Assembly (NCBI GenBank): GCA_001986395.2
Contig: MQVO02000022.1
Coordinates: forward strand, 124,001 to 188,000
Direction: 5' to 3'
Length of the DNA stretch: 64,000 nt
Origin: Irpex lacteus
Lineage: Eukaryota; Basidiomycota; Agaricomycetes; Polyporales; Irpicaceae
The notes beneath the pieces are model-generated. The model was not told where the DNA came from. It ran no database searches and was given only the letters and a program-made list of their open reading frames with translations. This document shows, in pieces, positions 11,954 through 21,397 of this stretch (positions within the stretch are counted from its first letter, which is position 1; each line of letters begins with the position of its first letter). A program made the position numbers and the translations under genes.

Positions 11954-12757
11954 CGATGCTCTTCGAGTTCGAGCCCACCGTTTTCCACTATCCGCGCCTC
12001 ATCTGTCTAAACTACTTTATACATAAGTTATCATCCAGGTAATGCTTCGATCACTTGTTCTATACCGCACTCCCTTCTCCCATATGGCCATCCAGTGAGG
12101 CTACTCCTCGACATGCCGACGCAGACATCTTACGCACACCTCGTCCTTATGCTGACTCTTCTGTAACATATGCTTTATTTCTTATTCGTAGCACCATGTG
12201 TTTGGACCCTTTTGCGCAATTGTAGTACCAGATCTCGACTGTATTCTTTTGACCTAATGAACTTGCACAACTTCCAGAATAAGCGTCCACCGGTGATGTC
12301 AGTTTACGTAAACATTTACCACGATGCTGTAAGACAAGCGACTTGAGTGAGGGCCCAACTTTCCTCATTTCCACCATGACTTCCATGTCGACGACTATGT
12401 TCGCAGCAGTCACTGAGCTCACCGTCCTCGACGCTCTCAAAGCCTTCAGTTCGTTTTCTGTCGCCTTCACTGGCAATGCGATATCCGGCAGCAAAGTACG
12501 GCCCGGTGACTTGTCGGACCGTTGCGCACGGTCATATGCAGTCATCATTTCCGTTGTCGATCCCATTTTCATCGCTGCTAAACTGCTCTCGCTCCCGTTC
12601 ATTACGGCGACCGGTCCATATCTCCGCACAGGTCCTCAATCGCGCATATAAGCTGGTGAGGATTGCTTGAAGCAACACTTTATTCCGAACCCTCACATCG
12701 AGGATCAACTCCCGTTTTTGTAGATATCTCTCGTTTTCAAAGACCAGCTGCAGCAAG
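11954..12757. other. Intergenic with a possible minus-strand ORF
   Basis: An 800-base gap upstream of the dehydrogenase. A minus-strand frame of 160 codons at 12147-12629 contains RTLLPDIALPVKATENELKA and a helical stretch after it. The composition is protein-like but no family is recognised, and it may be chance. The dehydrogenase promoter must lie in the right half. Confidence 0.25.
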
Positions 12758-13976
12758 ATGCCAAAGATTTTGATATGCGGTACGTGTTTTTTGTTGCTTA
12801 AGACATGTAGATGGTAAGCTAATGAGTCAATCGTAGGAAATCTCGTATGGGCGCAGAAGGAGGCTGAAGAGCTCTTCTCAGGTTTAGCAGAGATTGTTGT
12901 ATGTCCTTGATAAAAGCGCTTATATGCACCGGAGGGTAACTGATCGAGTAAACAGGTTATGGACTCGCCTGATCGTGCAGACTTCCTCGCCAACTTGAAG
13001 CCAGGAGGAAAGTACGAGGGGGTCGTCGGTGTATACAGGCACAACGTCTCCGCAGATCGGATAGGCATCTTCGACAAGGAGATCGTAGATGCTCTCGCGA
13101 CCAGTGTGAAATGGATAGCACACAACGGCGCTGGATACGACCAGATTGATGTCGCGGCTTGCAAGGCGAAAGGTACGTAGTTAAGTCATAGATTTTCGTC
13201 CATACCTGACAAAGCCGATCTTAGGCATTATCGTTTCAAACACTCCCGGTGCGGTTGATGATGCCACCGCGACTACTGCCTTATACCTTACCATCTCCGC
13301 TCTGCGTCAATTTTCGCGTGCCGAGAGAGACGTGCGTGCTGGCTTCTGGAAAGCGAATCACAAGGCTGGCAATGCACACGACGTGACGGGTAAGACGGTC
13401 GCCATCCTTGGTCTGGGAGGAATTGGTCTACGCTATGCGGAGCTTCTCCACGCGTTCCCGGCACGCATCATCTATCATAATCGCCACAAGAACCCAACGG
13501 TACCAGATTGGTGCGAATATTTCGGCGCCGACCGCCTGGACGAGCTTCTTTCCACTGCGGATGTCTTGAGCGTGCATGTACCCCTCAGAAAGGAGACCGA
13601 AGGATTGGTCGGTGAAGAAATGATCAGGAAATTGAAGAAGGGCGCGATCATCGTCAACACGGCGAGAGGAAAGGTCATCGACGAAGAGGCCTTGATCAGA
13701 GCGCTCGAAGATGGCCATGTAAGTTTCCTATCTTCTGACCTTTTCCCTGATGCTGAGTTCCTTGCCCCGTAGCTCGGTGCCGTTGGTCTTGATGTGTACC
13801 CCGACGAACCGGCCGTCAATCCTCGATTGTTCGACTTCCCGAATGCCACGTTGCTACCGCACATGGGCACGGAAACTTGCGATTCGCAGAAGAAGATGGA
13901 GATCAGAGCCTTGACCAACTTGGTAGACTTCTTCAAGGCAGGGAAAGGAAAGGATATCATTCCGGAACACTTGTGA
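12758..13976 (+). CDS. D-isomer-specific 2-hydroxyacid dehydrogenase
   Basis: NAD(P)H-dependent oxidoreductase of the glyoxylate/hydroxypyruvate reductase group, which reduces 2-oxoacids to D-2-hydroxyacids in the cytosol. Exons 12758-12779, 12837-12898, 12956-13172, 13225-13718 and 13773-13976 give 332 residues. The family's sites are all present. The nucleotide motif GLGGIG is at about 163-168. The catalytic Arg is in NTARG (about R248), the Glu in YPDEP (about E277) and the His in LLPHMG (about H295). The substrate-binding segment AHNGAGYDQID lies near residue 85. Length is normal for the family. The start at MPKILICGN begins the first beta strand directly, with no targeting peptide. Closest known role is Gor1-like glyoxylate reductase; the exact substrate cannot be read from sequence. 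Confidence 0.92.
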
Positions 13977-14363
13977 AGATGACATAGAGGACTCGGGGAC
14001 AACCGTGTATATTAAGCATGCTTTGTAACTGCGATTATACTTGTAAGATCGTTTGTTGATGACGATGAAGGCGGCCAGGTTAGACAGATTCTGTCTACTA
14101 ACTCGCAATCTTGCAGTATGTACGTCCAAGTGGTGTTTACATGATCTGCACACTGATCTCGCCATATCTCCAGGAACAGATATCGGTGATCGTATCGGCT
14201 TGACGATAATTGTGGCATGAGGCTTTCGTGAGGATTCTCCCGCAGACACGACGCCACCACGTTGCCTCAACGTACATTAAGCGCAAAATGAACGGCTGGG
14301 TTCATTCTTGTTCTCCACCCACCACTATCTCGATATCAAACTACTACCATCGACTTACTGAGT
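13977..14363. other. Intergenic between dehydrogenase and coiled-coil gene
   Basis: About 390 bases between two genes on the same strand. No features beyond short chance frames. Promoter of the downstream gene expected. Confidence 0.3.
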
Positions 14364-15540
14364 ATGGCCACAGGAGGAGCTTTGACGCCGTATAAGCGGG
14401 AAAGCACAATCACTGCTCCACCGAGGACAGATGCAGCGCAGCTTCGAGAGATGATTGGTGTTACGAAGGCCACGCTGGAAACGATGTACGTATCCCTGCG
14501 CACTCTTGAGTGGCCACGAATGCTGATCTCGTTGTGCGGTGTAGAGGACAGCAGTTCCGTATCTTGCAAGAGCAGCAAGCTAAGATCGCGAATGTTGGGC
14601 CAACTATGGTACGTGAATAATCTATTGTGAACCCTTGGAGTCACTAACAGGAATCTTTAGGAGAATGCGGCTTCACAGATTGACGGTCTGCGAAGGCAGA
14701 TTCGAAGGCAAGATAGGAAGCAGCAAGCGCGCATGCATGAAGTGAAGGAACTTATTCGTCAACAGCTGAAAGAGCAAGCGACCAGGCAGCTGCAGTGAGT
14801 TCAGTTGTAGTATGGGGCGATGGCGAAGATAAACTGGTACTTACTGGTCAAACAGGTCGCATATTCAAGAAGAGATCAGGCGTGAAATTGTGGCTCAGGT
14901 GAAGGAGCAAGTAAACTTGCAGATCAGGGAACACCTACCGGTAACGCTTGAGGAGCAGGCCCGCGAGAGCAAGGGACAGTTGATTGAAGTCAAACATGCC
15001 CTTATGAACTCGTACGTGACTGCTCGGATTCCGGCGGCATCCCATAGCTGACTGCAGTATCGCTGACGTGAACATGGTCGTAGGGAATCCCGGAGAGCGA
15101 ACTCGAATCTACGGACAGACAACCTGACGGATCAGCTGGCTGTCGTATTGAAACCAGATGGAACACGGAGCGACGTGTATCCTCATAACCTCCACTCGCT
15201 CTTTGCTTACAGCGGTATGTCTCATGCTCTTTCATACATCAAGCCCGTCAGCTAAATTAACCACGAAACACATGGACAGATGAGATGCTAACGGTACTGC
15301 TGCAAGACCACGAGTTGAACGTCAACGAGGAGAGAGAAAAGAACTTGAATCGTTTCATGGCTCACATAGGTGTGTCGTCCCCAAGGAAACGTTGTATACA
15401 TGCAGGGCTGACGCGGCGATCGAACAGGGGTGGGGTTTAGGTTGGTTCCTATACCGGGCATGCCTGGGACGAATGAAGCAAAGGATGATTCGACGGTCTC
15501 GCCGGTGCACGAGACTTCAAGTACGCGCAAATGGGAATGA
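14364..15540 (+). CDS. Coiled-coil protein, basidiomycete-specific
   Basis: Exons 14364-14485, 14545-14608, 14661-14794, 14856-15011, 15084-15214, 15280-15369 and 15428-15540 sum to 269 residues. After a short N-terminal tail (MATGGALTPYKRES) the protein is a long charged coiled coil from about residue 40 to 150. It is rich in Gln, Arg, Glu and Lys, with runs such as RRQIRRQDRKQQARMHEVKE and EIRRQ-like heptads. A compact C-terminal part follows, with LTDQLAVVLKPDGTRSDVYP, then HSLFAYS and EREKNLNRFMAHIG. I recognise this arrangement from uncharacterised mushroom proteins but know no function. Nothing suggests membrane insertion or secretion. A scaffold or oligomerising role is an inference only. 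Confidence 0.8.
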
Positions 15541-16175
15541 AGGTTCGTGATGGATCGCGCTATTATGTTTACCTCGACACTGACAATGTGGCGGCTCAGG
15601 TTGGATGCTACAGTTGTACACCATGTAAGGCTAATGCATGACTAAATATTGCAATGCGATGTACAATATATCCAGGTCATCCTCCAGTATCTTGCGCCTT
15701 AGCGTGACCGAGGAAGGCTGTGCACTGCCCGGCGCTTATGACAAAGTCGGCGAAAATTGGTGCGTATGACAACGCGTCGATCTATCAGCTCATCATTAGC
15801 CAAGCCCATCCTCTGTCTCCGGTTGATAGCCAAGCTAAACATTGAAACATCCACGAACAGAAGGCGTGGACGAGGAGAGGTGCGTCTACAGTATCCAGGA
15901 AAGTACTCGCGCCCAAAGAATAGACTACCGGTCGTTCATCCTTCTGGGATATGTTTGCCATGGGATCACTTTGCTTTCAACTCCACACTCAAGTGTCGGA
16001 CGTCATTCTATGGGAAGGTCTGTTTGCGGGGACGAGCACTGCGGTCATTGCGGAATATAGTAATCCATCACTGATAGCTACGTGAGATCAGTGTTTCGTC
16101 CAGTGGGAGACGGTGCTACAGGGCACGCGATCTGCTCCCGATCCTCCTCGCGCATGGTGAGTGTTTGAGGTTACA
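15541..16175. other. Unassigned stretch upstream of the repeat protein
   Basis: Several short open frames occur, for example 15757-16074 and 15842-16060 (+), the latter with IDYRSFILLGYVCHGITLL. None has a recognisable domain, and I could not chain them by splicing. A degraded membrane-protein gene is possible. Confidence 0.25.
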
Positions 16176-16376
16176 ACATATATAAGCTTGACTGAACCCC
16201 TTCTTGTTCCCCAGCTTTTTTTTTCGGCTCACCATCCCTTCGTTCACTTCTCAGCGCCGGTCGGTGAGTGAATTGTTTTTTTTCAGAAAGCCACCTATGT
16301 ATTGACAAAACGTCTTCAGCTTCGCATTTTTCACGTTCGAATTTCTTCAACGACATCTTATATCGTTATCATCATC
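16176..16376 (+). promoter_or_regulatory. Core promoter and leader of the repeat protein
   Basis: A TATATAAG box lies at about 16177-16184. A pyrimidine-rich tract with a run of T follows at 16197-16225. The ATG is at 16377, about 190 bases from the TATA box. This is one of the clearer promoters in the window and fits a strongly expressed secreted product. Confidence 0.4.
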
Positions 16377-17688
16377 ATGCGTTTCTTCACTCCGCTCGTT
16401 CTATTTGCGACGGTCGCCACCAGCGCACTCTACTTTTCCACTGTCTCTGCAACGCCTCTCTCCACTGTCGCGAACACCGACGTCGATCCTCTCGCAGACT
16501 TCCGGTCTCCGCCTTTCGTCGGCCAGCTTCACCGTCCAGCAAGAATCCTTCCTGCTAAGAGATCCGGATTCCCTCATGGTACTACTGTTGGGGGTAGGCC
16601 AAATGGACGCCCCACTTCGTCACTGGCTGTAGTAGACTCTGAGTGAGTACATCACTTATCCAAGGACTTTGGATAGTTATTGATCTTATTCATTCATCAG
16701 AGGTAAAGCCCTTGCCAGGCGCCTGGAACTCGAGGCCCGTGGTGGCGTCCCAGCCGGTAGTTTCGACCTTCTTCTGAAGACGATTAAGTCCATCTTCAAA
16801 GGTGGAAAGCGCGAAGACTACGAGATTCTCGCTCGTGATCTCGAGGCTCGTGGTGGCGTCCCGGCCGGCAGCTTTGATCTGCTTCTGAAGACTATCAAAT
16901 CCATCTTCAAGGGAGGAAAGCGCGAGGAGTACGAGATTCTCGCTCGTGATCTCGAGGCTCGCGGCGGTGTTCCTGCCGGTAGCTTTGACCTCCTCCTGAA
17001 GACTATCAAATCTATCTTCAAGGGCGGAAAGCGTGAGGAGTACGAGATTCTTGCTCGCGATATCGAGGCCCGCGGGGGCTTCCAAATCCCCAGCCTTGAC
17101 CTCATCCTGAAGGCTGCGAAGGGCATCTTCAAAGGGCTTGGCAAGCGTGAGGATTCAGTGGTTCTTGCTCGCGATCTCGATGCCCGCGGCGGTGTCCCTG
17201 CCGGCAGTTTCGACCTCCTTCTGAAGACCATTAAATCCATCTTCAAAGGCAAACGCGAGGATTACGAGGTTCTTGCTCGCGATCTCGACGCTCGCGGTGG
17301 TGTCCCTGCCGGCAGCTTCGATCTCCTTCTGAAGACCATCAAGTCTATTTTCAAGGGCAAGCGCGAGGAATACGAGGTCCTTGCTCGCGATCTCGAAGCC
17401 CGCGGTGGCTTCCAAATTCCCAGTCTCGACCTCATCTTGAAGGCTGCGAAGGGCATCTTCAAAGGGCTCGGAAAGCGCGAGGATGCCGAACTCTTCTTGC
17501 GAGAGCTGGAGGCTCGCGGTGGCTTCCAGATTCCCAGTCTCGACCTCATCCTGAAGGCTGCGAAGGGCATCTTCAAAGGACTCGGCAAGCGCGACAGTTC
17601 TGAAGAACTTTTCTCAAGAGAGGAACTCGATGCGCTCTTTAGCCGCGAGTTTGTAGAGCTACTTGCGCGCGAGCTTTTCCTCGACTAA
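16377..17688 (+). CDS. Secreted Kex2-processed repeat protein
   Basis: Two exons (16377-16642, 16701-17688) encode 417 residues. A signal peptide is clear: MRFFTPLVLFATVATSALYF, then a small-residue site near ATPL. A linker contains a KR site (LPAKR-SGF). Eight tandem units of 36-38 residues follow. Each has an acidic spacer (for example EEYEILARDLEAR), then a cationic amphipathic segment ending in KR. Two core types occur: A, GGVPAGSFDLLLKTIKSIFK, then G or GG and KR; B, GGFQIPSLDLILKAAKGIFK, then GLGKR. The order is A A A B A A B B, with cores starting at 16741, 16852, 16963, 17074, 17188, 17296, 17404 and 17518. Dibasic KR sites are the target of the Golgi protease Kex2, so the precursor should release eight small peptides. 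This is the layout of fungal Kex2-processed repeat proteins, some of which yield hydrophobins, pheromones or RiPP cores. The amphipathic pattern resembles membrane-active peptides, but the function is inferred. The C-terminus is acidic. Confidence 0.88.
16741..17592 (+). repeat. Eight tandem coding units of 108-114 bp
   Basis: Tandem repeat inside the secreted repeat protein. Successive unit starts are 111, 111, 111, 114, 108, 108 and 114 bases apart. All differences are multiples of three, so the frame is kept. Synonymous third-position changes separate copies that encode identical core peptides. That points to selection on the peptide or to repeat conversion followed by drift. Confidence 0.9.
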
Positions 17689-18011
17689 AGAACCTCAGAG
17701 TTGCGGCTCGAGTTTAGGAACATGATGTAACGACTTATGTACGATATATGATTTTGTTGTTAAACGTGAATACTGTGCGTTGTGTGGATTGACTACATGT
17801 CTGGAGCAAAACCCTTCACCATGCGCATCATATCCTAAGCTCGCCCGCGTAGTCTCATGTAGGAAAGATTTTTCAGCCGTCCACAGAACTCGATATTTCT
17901 ATCGATGTGCGGGAAAGGCGGGTAGATGGAATATGCAATGCAGTTGACGAAATCTCTCGTCAAGGCTGCGAGAAGTCTATCGATAAGACGATGCTTTCTG
18001 TGGGGAGTGTG
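17689..18011. other. Convergent 3' intergenic
   Basis: Separates the 3' end of the repeat protein (+) from the 3' end of the F-box gene (-). AT-rich around 17720-17800. No gene seen. Confidence 0.3.
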
Positions 18012-19985
18012 TCAATACGCGCCTGTCTTCAAAGTAGTCGACTCACGAGCAGCGCCATGTATCAACTCTACAATTTTGTCTCCTCCTTCTGCCTCCTCTA
18101 TTCGCTCGAAAGAATCCATGTTGGCAAAAAGGGCCACGAGATCGTCCATGCTAACCAGTATCTTTTCCCCATTCGCGTCATATCCCGCAATGGTGTCTCC
18201 ATCAGAATCCGTGGTTTCCGAATCTTGGGGCACATAATAGCGACTCCAGGTAAATAGCAGCCTTCTAGCAGTCATCTGCAAACAGGTAACAGCACTCAAG
18301 GGCGCCCAACTCGAGAAGGGGAGCAAACGGCACGTTTTGAGGTATGGGAGCGGTAAGTGAGGGAACGAGTCGAGATTGAACGACCCGATGGCATATTTTT
18401 CTGAGAGTGTAGGATTACCCGGTTCGGTGAGTCCATGAGAAGTGGCATCCAGAGTGATCAAGAAGACACCAAAATTCTATGAACGCAAATGAGCATACTA
18501 TGTGCGATACTCGATAACACTTACCGTGATGACTCCCACCCTACCATGTTCAACAGCTAGATATATACCGCGCGGAGGCAATCGGAGTGGCTCGTGAGCA
18601 GGGCAGTGAAATGCGATTTGGAGCGCCAAACCGGCTTCGCCAACCTGCCCATTGCCAGCCAAATATCGGCCAATATCGCTAATGACGAACAGACGAGAGT
18701 CTGAAAGCATTGCGACGACAGCCTTGCCCGTCCGGTCGACATGAGCTGGTGTATGATTAGGACACTCGTTGAAAAAGCGACTGCCAGCATGATTAGCACT
18801 GTACCTGCAACAAACTCGAGCTCATCCATGGCATCTGGTTCGGCTACGCCAGGGTGAAAGCCAACGAGCGATGTGCCCCATCCACCATCCAGTGAATCCG
18901 TGTGTCGATGGAACGTAACACCCCGTCCCCTCGACTCCTCAGATGTGACATCTTCTCGCGTGATAGCATGCACAATCGCGCCAGATGACCGATCGAAGAA
19001 GCGAAGCTGGCTGCTACCACATATGAGGACGTGTTGATCACTGAGTTCGACATAGTTGATAGCTCCCAGAAACCCTCCTGCGACAGGCTTCTGAATGTAA
19101 TTGATGGTTTTTACCATTTGGGCTCTTTCGACGTCAAATAACCAGGCAGCATTCACACCGACCACTGCCAGTGTGGGATAAACAAACCGGAATGCGTTTC
19201 CTGTTTCGGGCGGAGTAAGAAGAGCCCAAGGCTTGAAGTGGCCTTTCGACGTTGGCATGTATCGATTGATAGTAAAAGAGATGAGCTCCTGTAATTCGTC
19301 GCGCGGAGCGGGACTAGATCCATATTGCGACGCCAAACGCCAGACTTCCTTTGAATCGTCACGGTTCCATATGAGAAAGCCATTCTCGTACTCGCAATGC
19401 GCGTATCTTTGAACGTAGGTCTATAATCTAGATCAGCAGAGGTTCATATATAGGACAACAATACAGACTCGTGGAAGGGCCCAGAGAACTTCGTCTGTGT
19501 ACAAGTCGCGGACATTGATTCCTCCATCTTTGTGCGTTGTGATCACAATGCCAACGTCTTCGTCGACCTTGATACGGTGAACATCGGCGTGATCCTCAGA
19601 TAGCTCTGCCCATGCCGGCACTCCAATTCCTGCCCACTTAGCTTCGAGAGTGAATCGGAGTCGACCTGACCAAAATCTGGGTCAGACAGATGTCCCACTT
19701 CCACGTCCAAGGTAAGTCCCACGGCTTACAGAATGTACCCCAATCATCAACGGGACAATCTGGTAACAGATGCTTGCTGGCCAGGATTGCATTGGGGAGT
19801 GCGATATCTGTTGAAGGGATGAAGTTGTGTTTCAACGCTGCACGTTGATAAATATACGATCGGTTTGCATCGAACCAGGAAAGCCATTCGTGACTCAACC
19901 TCCGTAGCGCGTGTAGGGACTGTAGCGGAAGGTGTGATAGAATTGTGAGGACAATCTCGGGCGGTATTTCTGCTTGCAACAACAT
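18012..19985 (-). CDS. F-box protein with beta-rich C-terminal region
   Basis: Exons on the minus strand are 19985-19730, 19665-19469, 19420-18805, 18745-18525 and 18476-18012, giving 584 residues. The N-terminus is an F-box, the Skp1-binding motif of SCF ubiquitin ligases: EIPPEIVLTILSHLPLQSLH followed by LRRLSHEWLSWF (residues about 6-40). The rest is a series of beta strands that looks like a degenerate propeller, with blades such as VHRIKVDEDVGIVITTHKDG, YAHCEYENGFLIWNRDDSKE and QHVLICGSSQLRFFDRSSG. This would be the substrate-recognition part. Mushrooms carry large families of this architecture. The C-terminus is acidic. Substrate unknown. The second intron uses a weak GTCTGT donor, so that junction is the least certain. 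Confidence 0.8.
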
Positions 19986-20274
19986 CGCTGTCGTGGTTCA
20001 AGCTTGTGCATATGATTGGTTTACATAATGTCCGAGTCGCAGTTGATGACGCTCAGTGTTTGGCAGTGTTAGGATCGAAAGCTCACTATTTCTATATCAG
20101 GAAGAGAATCTGAAGATATTTTGAGTACGAATCATCGGTGCCAGTGATTAATATTGTTGCTTGTCGAAAACGGTGAATACGATGCAATGAGGGCGTTACA
20201 AATCAATCAAAATGACAGAACTACATATGGAAGCATTAGATGCATAACTGCATGAATATCCATATTGCTCTTGC
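19986..20274. other. F-box upstream region
   Basis: About 290 bases separating the F-box start from the 3' end of the secreted protein, both on the minus strand. No other feature seen. Confidence 0.3.
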
Positions 20275-20779
20275 TCAATTCGCGGTGCAGAGGAACGAGC
20301 TGAGAGCATCGTTTCCGAGCTGCATCTCTGCAATGCCAGGGTTCTGGACAGTGATTTGGCCTTGGTTAGAGTTGCAGTCTAGGTTACTGTGGGTATGCAT
20401 GAGTTTCGTCAGCTAAGTAAGTATAAATTCTTGTAACAGGATTAAGACATTGGTACGTACACAAAGGCTTGGCAGGATGAGCCAGTTGTAACAGTGATGC
20501 TGGATATAACGTCCTGCAATTCCGCTGGGAAGTTCTGGCACTGGTTGTGGATGAAGTCGATATTTTCGCATGTGCCTGCGAAGTCCCAGGTATCGCAGGC
20601 AGTGATTGTACCATCACTGCGACGCTGTAACATGATTCGTATACTTAGAACTAAATCCCACTTCGAAAGTTGTGTGTGAGTGAACTCACGGATAGCTTGC
20701 CAGTGGCGGGTGCTGCAGACGCAGAGTACGAAGAAGCCAAAAGAGTGACGAGGGTAAGGATGTTGAAGATGGCCTGCAT
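20275..20779 (-). CDS. Small secreted cysteine-containing protein
   Basis: Exons 20779-20690, 20624-20461 and 20386-20275 encode 121 residues. A signal peptide is clear (MQAIFNILTLVTLLASSYSA, cleavage likely after SASA). The mature part carries six cysteines in the contexts ITACDTW, GTCEN, NQCQN, GSSCQAF, LDCNS and FLCTAN, consistent with three disulfides. RR at the start of exon 2 (KLS-RRSDG) could be a Kex2 site that removes a short propeptide. No enzymatic motif. The protein fits the effector-like class of fungal small secreted proteins. I do not recognise a named family. Confidence 0.78.
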
Positions 20780-21397
20780 GTTTGTGAATGAGAATGAAAT
20801 TGAACACCAGGTTCAAGAGTAAGTGAGAACGATTATGAGTCTGCTGGGGGATGGTGTCAGAACGATCGTAAGCCTCTCTTTTATGCCTCCCTGAAGCGCC
20901 GAAATAAGCACCTTGGCCGTCATTCACAGACAATGCGGAAGGTCACAACATCAACGTATCTTCTGTCAAATGCACCAGCGTGGAACATTCTCTTTGAGGA
21001 GATCTGTCTCCCTGGATGGCTTCACAGCTCGCCCACGATCATAACAGCTACCTGTTGTCAAGGATGCTGGACGAGTTGTCATGACCTGGGAAAGTAACTA
21101 GTACGATCCGTGCGTAACAAGTTGCGCCGGCACACTAAGTAATATGAACCCGCACAGACATAGACAGCGAGCGTTGGAGATCATGGCATCGAACTCTCTA
21201 AGTTATCATCATCAGGAATCAGCAAGACATCCACCATCGAAGTTTGCGTAGAAAATCACATACGATGACACTGGGCGAATGATCCTGCCAAACATGCATT
21301 CCTTTTAGACATGATGATCATCGACGCACTTCAATTGATTGCAATGGAGTAATGGCTAGTACATGCCTAATATAATCCAGACAATGGGCGAGGCAGA
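20780..21397. other. Upstream region of the small secreted protein
   Basis: Roughly 600 bases between the secreted-protein start and the 3' end of TRAPPC11, both transcribed leftward. It should hold the promoter of the former and terminator of the latter. No gene seen. Confidence 0.3.

Noticed and set aside
16690..17588. Long antisense open frames across the peptide repeat
   Set aside because: They are a by-product of the periodic sense sequence; the sense frame has the signal peptide, KR sites and splice sites.
16741..17592. Possible CRISPR-like array
   Set aside because: The repeat is a coding tandem repeat without unique spacers, in a eukaryotic gene.
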